From: Paragonimus skrjabini miyazakii | Lineage: Eukaryota > Platyhelminthes > Trematoda > Plagiorchiida > Troglotrematidae | Length of the DNA stretch: 64,000 nucleotides | NCBI GenBank assembly: GCA_014338405.1 | Contig: JTDE01002934.1 | Span: 16,570 to 80,569, forward strand | Reading direction: 5' to 3' | Shown here: one piece after another, positions 57,066 to 64,000 of the stretch | How the letters are laid out: every line of letters starts with the position of its first letter | Position numbering within the stretch: the stretch's first letter is position 1 | Translations under genes and position numbers: made by a program | The notes under the pieces: generated by a model | The model's database searches: none | Seen by the model: only the letters and a program-made list of their open reading frames with translations | Told to the model about the DNA's origin: nothing

Positions 57066-59074
57066 AAACCACCTTCCGAAGCAGCACACAGCCCCATTAA
57101 AAATGGGGCAAAACGGGGCTGCTCGGTGGCAAAATGGGGCTTTGTATATAACTGGATTTTTCATGGTAAATACATTAAATTACCCGATGCTGTATATTTC
57201 TAGCAACGTCTCGACTATTGCTGTTGATGTTAGTATCTACATGTTAGTATTTATGACTTCCTCGTTTTGTTTTAGTGCATCAATTTCCCATAAATGCTTA
57301 TGCTCAGCTTGGTTGGACTTAGGACGCCGGTAAGTTTTTTGATCTATTTTTTGGTGCCATCTTGTCATTGCGTGATATTGATTATGTTCAACAGAAATTG
57401 AAAGATCGCCGTTTCGTGCCAACTATCTAACGAAAGTGTAGGAGGTTCATGCGAATTAATTTCGTTTTGTAGCGCTTTGTACAGTATTCTATACCCCGAT
57501 TTATTGTTGTTCACGTCTTTCACCTTCTTATATCTCACATGCACACCTGATGTTTAAACCATGTGAACCGAATGAAGCAACAATCAATAATACAAAATTT
57601 ATCTCCAAGGTCGTGAGCCCTGCGTTCTTTCTGCGTTTCTTGTCGATTGTGTACCGACTTCCGGAAAGTTAAAGGCCTACGCAGTCAACCATTTATTTCA
57701 GCATATCTCCGAATTCATCTGTCGTCACGATTCCCTCCGCTGTGAACCCAAAATCTTCTTGCAGCCGCATGACAGATCGCATCCACTGGAAACCATCATT
57801 CGGTGTAGTGGAACTCTCAAAACCAACGCACATTTACAAATTGTTGTGAGCCAGTTGCTTTCGTTTCCATCACACTTTGAACTCTTGTTTGCTCCTAAGT
57901 TTCATGTAGTGTTTAGATTCACTACAGCTCCATATAAGCCATTTAGTTGTGTCCCCATTATCCTCCAATCATCTCAAGTCCAGCGATTTGCTTATTTATC
58001 TGGTTACCGTCGTTTCTCCCATCACCTGCACGAAACGGATTGTTAGTATCATTGCTGAATGTTTCTGAATTCTTCATGAAGATTATATTTTGGTACCTAT
58101 TTTGCGTAAATTCAATAAATGGCAGAAGGTTATGTTATTCGTTATTGGTGTCTTTGCATGTATGCGTAGATAAATTTGAAGAGGTGTTTTTAGATTTGTA
58201 TGTTGCATACCCATTTCCACCGTAGAATTAGGACTTCAACAATATGCGACAGAAGTTATGAACAATTGTCAGATGTAGTACAAAATAATGTACATCGCCA
58301 TGTAACCTGCCGTCACACTTCTTTTCATCTCACATTTCAGATCAATAGAATACGTGTATCGACATTACAAATCCACAAATCAAGTAAGACGCACTATTAT
58401 GCTTCCGTTTGCAAACTGCATCAATATGTTAATTGTGGTTTATCTGGTTTGGCACATCAACCATAAGTTGACTCCAGAACATTAGCTGTCGCTCGTTGCG
58501 CAATCACTGCAACTGTTTGTTCATGCATTTTTATCCACATAAACAGCGAAACTACGTTAATATTATCCTATGTTATATTTTGTCCGTTAACTTGCAGATA
58601 CTCTTTGAAGACGGACCATCTATATGGACAAAGATGATCAGTGGACGGAGATCTGATTTGCATTGTCAACCAATTGTATGAGAACAAACCGGTGTGCTGA
58701 TCTGAACAACCGTGTTGTACATTTACGGTGACTGACAATAATAAATGTGCATGCATTTGCAACGTTTCGTTCATTATCACTTGTATTCTTGCATTGGCGG
58801 GTCGTCCGGTAGATTACGGAGCAATGAGGATGCAACAGAGTACCAATATGAGAAGAATTAAAAGAATGATGCGTAGCAGTTGAGAGAAGTCGGGTGCGTA
58901 GGTGAGCTATCGCGCAGTAAAACGATTTTGGGGCCAACCTCCAATTTGTACTCATGAGTCCCCTTGAGGGCTCATTGGTCAAACCCTATTTTTATCCACG
59001 GCCAGTCCCCAAAAGCCCCCCGAGGTTTCCTAAGGGACAACATTGGGCGCGCTATTTGGGTTGAGCAAACTAAC
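57066..59074. other. Unidentified 2 kb insert within MULE copy M3
   Basis: The sequence is absent from the same point in copy M1. It begins near a short hairpin (GCCCCATT / AATGGGGC, about 57091-57109) and ends near CTAAGGGACAACATTGGGCG. No coding domain, LTR or terminal inverted repeat was recognised. Confidence 0.5.
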
Positions 59075-59275
59075 AGTGAGCAGTAATTATGGCAATCAGA
59101 TCACACGGATTAATGCTCACATTATGTCTAGAAATCGCCTACTGCAGTCGTATCTACCTTCCAACGGTGTCGCTAAAGATCTGTTGTTCCCAGTTCTACG
59201 CGGTGTTGGTTATACAACTTCACATTTAAGTCAACTGTCCGCAACTGTTTCATGGATTATCGAATGCACCATTTA
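59075..59275 (+). mobile_element. MULE copy M3, displaced 3' end
   Basis: Parallel to the reverse complement of 33955-33770 in copy M1: CAGTGAGCAGTAATTATGG, GCTCACATTATGTC, TGCAGTCGTATC, GGTGTCGCTAAA, ACATTTAAGTCA, ATCGAATGCAC. Confidence 0.8.
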
Positions 59276-59754
59276 AATGAAAATATTTTAAAACATATAA
59301 TGTGCACGTTCATCCCTCTTTTTGTCGCTAAAACTCTTTAAATCAACCATAGTCCAAATTTAAGTTACCTTGACAACGTATTTTTTTGCCGAAATATCGC
59401 GATTCCTTAGCGTCCCTGATAAAAATGGTTAACACATTAAAACAAACTTATTTCTTACAGCTAAATTGGCACATTTCATGCTTTCTAAATTACTTTGTCG
59501 ACTACCATTCAGAATATATTAAAACTCACACATTACTTGTCTACTCATGTGGGCATTTGCTTCCTGCGGATACTTTCCAGCGTTTTGCGTCTTGGTGAGT
59601 TCGTTTCTTCGCATATTTGTTTTTTTTTGACGTACGCTTAAACAGTTGTTTTTCTCTGTTCGGGTGTACGCTCAAGATATAATCATTTGTGTACTTTCGC
59701 AATTCGGTTCAATTAGTAGCCCTTGACAGTTCATAATCATGTGACAACTACCCA

Positions 59755-60064
59755 ATGTCTGAAATGTTACCTGAGGACGTTGGCAACTCCTCATTCGACA
59801 ATAGTGCGCTAATGGTCCATCCGTTTTTGGAACTGGACCTTCATATTTGGTCCGTTTACTTAGAAGCAGAATTTTTTGACAACGGAATTTTATTTGATCA
59901 AACAACATTAACCAGGCTTCCCGGTGAAGTCGCCGTGCAGTTCCGCGATGTTATAATAAACCAGCCGGTAGAGAATAAGTACAATACCTTAAAAAGGCAG
60001 TTATTAATTGACTGACACCCCCTGAAAAAACTCGAGTGCAATGACTTGTTCACGGCTTGCGCAG
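59755..60064 (+). pseudogene. Gypsy gag, N-terminal part (second Gypsy element)
   Basis: The frame reads ELDLHIWSVYLEAEFFDNGI, LPGEVAVQFRDVIIN and NKYNTLKRQLL, the W-x-x-x-LE, LP-x-x-(V/A) and Y-x-x-LK-x-x-L blocks of CsRn1-like gag. A TGA at 60013 interrupts it, and the frame then stays open to the insertion at 60069. The continuation in the same frame is at 63277. Confidence 0.82.
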
Positions 60065-60068
60065 CCGG
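60065..60068 (+). repeat. Target-site duplication CCGG, left
   Basis: CCGG immediately before the element at 60069; identical to 63273-63276. Confidence 0.85.
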
Positions 60069-60375
60069 CACAAATTACCTTATAGATGGGTAATCTTTTG
60101 GGGAAATTACCCTAAAAATTAGTCATTGTCCAGGCGTGGTTTATTAAGACCATCAAAGACAACCTAACCAACAAAGCTAGACTACAAGCAGAATTTTCAG
60201 AGTTTGTTACGTTTTCTTTCATCATCATAGTCTGCTTCTTGATGTGCAGTTTGTTTAAATGGTTGCTAAAATTTATATTGGCCGTTTATTGGTGGGTGGG
60301 TTGTGGGTTGTACCTTCTTCGTTTACTCAACGGACACCGCCCCGTGTATAAACAACTGTGTTAGGTGTTTATGTT
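60069..60375 (+). repeat. Left terminal inverted repeat
   Basis: Matches the reverse complement of 63272-62945 throughout its length with several small indels. Shared parts include GATGGGTAAT, GGGGAAATTACCC, TCTGCTTCTTGATG, TTTAAATGGTTGCT and AAATTTATATTGGCCG. Both repeats carry a similar open stretch with a hydrophobic segment (left: VCFLMCSLFKWLLKFIL). Confidence 0.85.
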
Positions 60376-60934
60376 TAGAGATAATTTTCACTTGAACTGT
60401 AGATTGTTTCATGGTTCCGTACGCACGTTTGTATTCGTACAACGGCGGCGTCCTATCCCTGGCGAAATTTTGTTTCACCCCGATCGTTCTAAAAAAGAAC
60501 GAGATTTATTACAAACCAATCACCGCACGCGTACTAGTTGCCTGGTTGTTCCCGTTGAGGATTTAATGACCTCAAAAACTCACCACAGACGGATCCTGTG
60601 AAGTCGGCGACCTCCATCAGCGTTGCGTTTTGAATGAGCCCTCCCATTCGCAATCGTCGAAGAACGTTCATTCGTTTACTATTAACTCTGTAAGACGCAT
60701 GTACACGAAGGCGTTAAGCTTAATGAATAAATTACCAGAGCTTCGCGGACTTTGTTCTACCACAAAGCCCCGGATTGTTGCCATAAGGAGTCGTGGCTGA
60801 GCACTTCCTACCAAGATTCCGAAATCGCTTTAAGGATATGGTTATCTTCCGTGAGGATAGGACTGAAGGTAGAATTTATAGGGGTGTGCACATGCATATA
60901 ATTATGCAAACTCTAAAGCTGTAGTGCATCTATA

Positions 60935-61240
60935 CGAAGATATGAAATTTCAAACAGGCCCATGAAACTGGTATTGTTATGGCTGATGTTTGAATTTTGT
61001 ACAAATTCAGGATGACACTTCCGGATTACTCGGTAAGAACTAGCAACTCTAGGTGATTTTATTGGAATGCCTAGAAAGAATACTGCAAAATTATTGTGTT
61101 TCACCTTTGCTCTATATCAATTATTCACGAAGACATGGGATTTCAAATTTATCCTTGCGACTGTATCTTGTATCTAACTTACAGATTATTTATCCATCAG
61201 CCAAACGGTGCATGCAAACGTGACTGAAATATCTGAAGTA
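60935..61240 (+). repeat. Dispersed repeat Y, copy 2
   Basis: Parallel to 35870-36280, same strand. It lies inside the CMC-type element, between its left repeat and the 3' end of the transposase-like gene, so it is either part of that family or an earlier insertion. Confidence 0.75.
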
Positions 61241-61449
61241 CTACTGCTACGATATTCAAACTTCAGCTTTCAAAAGTAACAAGTTATCTTTGAAATTCCG
61301 TATCTCCCCTATTAACCAAGACGCAACAAAAACTGCATACGGCGGCCAACGAAGGTAACTTTCACAGAATGCCATAATTTACACGGTCGTTCATTGATGT
61401 TTACAAATGTAAAAAACGGAGGGCTCATGAGCGTATATTTCAAACAATA

Positions 61450-62640
61450 TGTAACTACATATTTCTAGAAGTTGAAGGCACTTCCGGCTGCGACTCTTGA
61501 ATGATGACCTGGAAAACAAAAGACTATTTTTAGTAGAGTATTTGCTTCAGATGGCTTAGATAGTACAAACGGGATGGTAGATTTAGTAGATTTAGTTACG
61601 TATCCCTTGTTGGCACGACGCGATTTTCTCAATCTGACGTTGTGCAGCCATTCACGTACTTTAATATACTCCGTGTCTGTCATTTTTTCGAACCTACCAT
61701 TAACACGTACGGCATCTGGAGGGCAATATTACAGGCAAACACGAACAATAGGTTACCCCGCCTAACCAAGTAGATTAATTTATTTGCGATCCCAGTCTTC
61801 CCCTGCATTCTAAGTAGTCCTCCAGATAATTCGCGACAAAAGTTGGCTTGTTGTCTCTATAGAATGTGCCGAGGACGAAAGCCTCTCCGAGCCACGAACG
61901 GATTACCCGACCTTGTGTTGGCCAACATTGTCTCGAGGAATCTATGAAGATTGTCCTTCTATCTACGTGCATTTGGATATGCACAGTGTGTGGTAGCGTG
62001 CGAGCTTGACAGCAAGCACGCAACAGTGAAGCTGTCAAGCCCGAATGAACGCACTCACCACCACCAATAAAGCGCAGTTCATTCGACCGTAGTGTTCTCA
62101 TTATTGTCCGTGAATCAATCAGCAAATGTAAAAAATAGAAGTTGAGCTTCCACAGCCATCTACCAAGACCCGTCAGCGACATATTGCAATGCATGTGTGT
62201 GGCCAGTATTTCACCCGAAATGCTCCCTGTGAAACTATCCCCAGAAGAATATCTGATACGCAACCCTGGCATCGTGCCTGCAATTTGGTCAGCTGGTTGG
62301 CCACCCGATGTTGAGGGGGAACCTAAACGAACGAAAAATGAGTTGGCCCAGAACCAAAAAGATACCTTGAATTCCCACTGTCGGTAAGCCTTCGTCATTA
62401 CTAGTATCCTCAATTGTCAGACATGATTCACAGTCCACGACTAAATAATAATGTAGAAAAATTAACGTTACCTGGAGCGTCCACTACCGTTATACCACGG
62501 TCTGCACTCGCGGCAACAAGAAGGTCGTCGGTGACAATGTCCGACAAGGCGGCTGGATCATTTTGCTCTGTAGCAAGCCGACGCGAGCGCCGGTTCAAAC
62601 TTGACTTGGACAACCCGGGTAAGCAGTAGAAGCGCTTCAT
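61450..62640 (-). CDS. Transposase-like gene of the CMC-type element, 6-7 exons
   Basis: Predicted by splice sites and frame. Exon 1 (62640-62472) starts MKRFYCLPGLSKSSLNRRSR and ends GCTCCAG|GTAACG in phase 1. Next exons: about 62449-62374 (VDCESCLTIEDTS), about 62341-62193 (SPSTSGGQPADQIAG...LTGLG|GTAGAT), a short one near 62098-62060 (LRSNELRFIGG|GTGAGT), and about 62023-61830 with VHIQMHVDRRTIFIDSSRQ, WPTQGRVI and FVLGTFYRDNKP, which matches the 'h-x-h-x-(V/I)-DG-x-x-x-F-x-SS-x-x-x-(F/C)-WP-x-x-G ... F-x-(V/I)-G-x-(F/Y)-x-G-x-x-KP' block common in animal CMC-type transposases. The D-G is D-R here. Then about 61723-61600 (VRVNGRFEKMTDTEYIKVRE, WLHNVRLRKS) and a last exon after TTTTGTTTTCCAG at about 61511 with VIIQESQPEVPSTS. 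All joins before the last are phase 1. The donor after LEDYLEC seems mutated (GG for GT). It is shorter than usual and probably defective. Confidence 0.6.
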
Positions 62641-62944
62641 GATAACTGTCGTGAAAGTCTGACAGAAATAACTGATCCATCATCGTTGGATGAAACAACA
62701 ATCATTGTGCATTTATACTTACATACGCACTGCAACCTTAGAGTTTATATACACATGCGTATACCCAAGTATGTATATATACACACCGAAACTGGAGAGT
62801 GTGCACATTCTCAAGTTTCGGTTTGTACTGTACTGACTACTGTATTGTGCAGACAGTCAGTTAAATACGAAGCGTACAAATGGAAAATTGTACACACAAC
62901 CATAAAAAACTTTGCCGTATAGACGATAATTATCACCATGCCAA

Positions 62945-63272
62945 AACACATAGCAACACGGTTGTTAATACATGGGGGAGGTGCCCGCAGTGAAAACGGA
63001 GAAGGAACAACCCGCCTACCACTAACCAATCAAAAGACTTTCGGAGTGGTGCCTACCGGCCAATATAAATTTGAGCAACCATTTAAATAAATTGCGCATC
63101 AAGAAGCAGACTACAATAATGACAGAAAATGTTTTTATACTTGTAAATTCTGTTTGCAGTCTGGCTTTGTTGAGTAAGTTGCCTTTGATAGTCTTAATGA
63201 ACAACGCCGGGATAATGAGTAATTTTTGGGGTAATTTCCCCCACAAATTACCCATCCATAGGGTAGTTAGTG
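62945..63272 (-). repeat. Right terminal inverted repeat
   Basis: Inverted partner of 60069-60375. Slightly longer (328 versus 307 bp), mainly through extra bases near 63015-63050. It carries an open stretch with VVCFLMRNLFKWLLKFIL on the minus strand. Confidence 0.85.
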
Positions 63273-63276
63273 CCGG
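63273..63276 (+). repeat. Target-site duplication CCGG, right
   Basis: Identical to 60065-60068. Confidence 0.85.
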
Positions 63277-63649
63277 CTGTGGCCGTTCAACATTGCTAGC
63301 AGAGATGCAGCAACTCATCGGCAGCTCGCACATGGACGAGTCCATTATCAGATAACTCCGGCTTAGCAAACTGCTGTAAGCAACACAAGTAACAGTTTCG
63401 GTTGTTGGTTCACAAACTCTTGCCGAAACAGCGGAAATCGCTGATCAAGTAGTGGAACGTATTCACCCATTACTGAGTTGCTCGAGTGTACCACACCCTA
63501 GTCCACATCTTATAACAGGCACGCGCAGTTCCGACAATGCGGTTACTGCAAAACGTGGCCTAGCAGACATTGAGGCTCTGAGAGCAGAAATTACAGCTTT
63601 GCGACGTGATCTGAACAAAATTTCTTCGAAACTTTCTTCAGATTTTTGA
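63277..63649 (+). pseudogene. Gypsy gag, C-terminal part (second Gypsy element)
   Basis: Continues the gag frame of 59755-60064. It reads RSTLLAEMQQLIGSSHMDE, then after two stops (near 63355 and 63380) GSQTLAETAEIADQVVERI and, before the final stop, LADIEALRAEITALRRDL, a heptad-like stretch. Blocks are those of CsRn1-like gag. The zinc knuckle was not seen. Confidence 0.82.
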
Positions 63650-63759
63650 CTTGACGTATCACCCAGGTGACACAAATCGCGGTCAAAAGCGGTGCACCAT
63701 ACCCTGCACCTACGCATCATCAAGGTGATACAAACTCAACGGCCGAACTTTAACGGCAA

Positions 63760-64000
63760 ACAATGCCGTCGGCGCTGACTCTCCCTGTCGACTCATTTTT
63801 GTACGGAATGTAGAAATCGTAAACACGTTCCTGATTGATACCAGAGGAGCGGGTTAGCGTTTTTCCATCCGCAAAAGACGAAGTGCCAAAACCATGCAGC
63901 CTACAGCTCCGAGCTGCCAATGGCACGCCTATAAACACATATGGACAGCAGTCTTTAACGCTTAATTTAAGCTTTCGGCAGACATTCCGCTGAGTGTTTA
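63760..64000 (+). pseudogene. Gypsy protease, running off the right edge
   Basis: A decayed FLIDT...GA...S active site can be read across frames near 63830-63860 (one-base shift), followed by the open frame KPCSLQLRAANGTPINTYGQ and QSLTLNLSFRQTFR, which is the flap and C-terminal part of CsRn1-like proteases. The reverse transcriptase should follow beyond 64000. Plus strand, same element as the gag at 59755 and 63277. Confidence 0.82.

Larger units (their letters stand above)
60069..63272 (-). mobile_element. CMC-type (CACTA/Chapaev-like) DNA transposon inserted in gag
   Basis: The element is 3204 bp, bounded by CCGG on both sides. The ends are CACAAATTACC at the left and GGTAGTTAGTG at the right (CACTAACTACC on the other strand), the outer ends of long terminal inverted repeats. 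CAC...GTG ends and a 4 bp duplication are features of Chapaev-like members of the CMC superfamily (established knowledge). The multi-exon transposase-like gene is on the minus strand. The element holds a copy of dispersed repeat Y (60935-61240). Confidence 0.82.

Noticed and set aside
57089..57121. Short GCCCCATT/AATGGGGC hairpin with further GGGGC repeats, considered as a transposon end
   Set aside because: No inverted counterpart was found at the right end of the 2 kb insert.
60365..60601. 78-codon plus-strand frame after the left inverted repeat
   Set aside because: No match to transposase or gag; no splice or sequence support.
62142..62387. 81-codon plus-strand frame ending in KRTKNELAQNQKD
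   Set aside because: It is antisense to exons of the CMC transposase-like gene, whose splice phases and motifs are consistent.
1..64000. Bacterial-type features (operons, CRISPR arrays, riboswitches, Rho-independent terminators)
   Set aside because: The window is clearly eukaryotic (introns and LINE, SINE and Gypsy elements), and no such features were seen.

Overview
The window is eukaryotic. It contains a multi-exon gene with GT-AG introns, two 100-base assembly gaps (32924-33023 and 43720-43819), and many decayed retrotransposons and DNA transposons. The mix of elements (RTE-like and CR1-like LINEs, CsRn1-like Gypsy, a Penelope-like element, SWIM-type MULEs and a tRNA-headed SINE) is what I would expect of a parasitic flatworm, most likely a digenean trematode. 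A tapeworm is not excluded. No bacterial or phage gene, CRISPR array or rRNA was seen.

Left half (1 to about 33 kb): one host gene fills it, on the minus strand. It is a procollagen-lysine 2-oxoglutarate 5-dioxygenase (PLOD, lysyl hydroxylase). Exons run right to left: 32877-32652, 21305-21191, 19836-19672, 16442-16345, about 10952-10817, about 2957-2831 and 734-504. The first four encode the glycosyltransferase domain, with the Mn-binding DAYD and HGNGP motifs. The rest run through the middle of the protein. The signal-peptide exon is not found (it may lie in or beyond the 32924 gap), a few short exons are unplaced, and the dioxygenase domain lies beyond the left edge. The introns hold SINE copies, RTE-like fragments, a Penelope-like relic and a nested pair of RTE-like elements at 23.06-25.57 kb. 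A longer RTE-like element lies at 27.8-30.7 kb.

Right half (33 to 64 kb): no host gene was recognised. It is a mosaic of elements: three copies of one SWIM-type MULE (33.8-35.4, 40.4-42.2 and 55.3-57.1 kb), an LTR-element integrase tail (39.3-39.9 kb), a CsRn1-like Gypsy on the minus strand (42.4-45.5 kb), a nearly complete CR1-like LINE (45.8-49.2 kb) with a second fragment at 52.5-52.9 kb, and an RTE-like endonuclease fragment (54.1-54.7 kb). A second Gypsy begins at 59.75 kb and runs off the right edge.

The most striking structure is a 3.2 kb DNA transposon at 60069-63272 inside the gag of the second Gypsy. It has roughly 310-330 bp terminal inverted repeats starting CAC, a CCGG duplication on both sides, and a multi-exon transposase-like gene. 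Removing it with one CCGG restores the gag frame across the junction. The termini, duplication length and protein suggest the CMC (CACTA/Mirage/Chapaev) group.

Almost every mobile element here has stops, frameshifts or lost catalytic residues. The only long intact frame is the 402-codon reverse transcriptase ORF at 23233-24441, and even it carries YAED in place of YADD.
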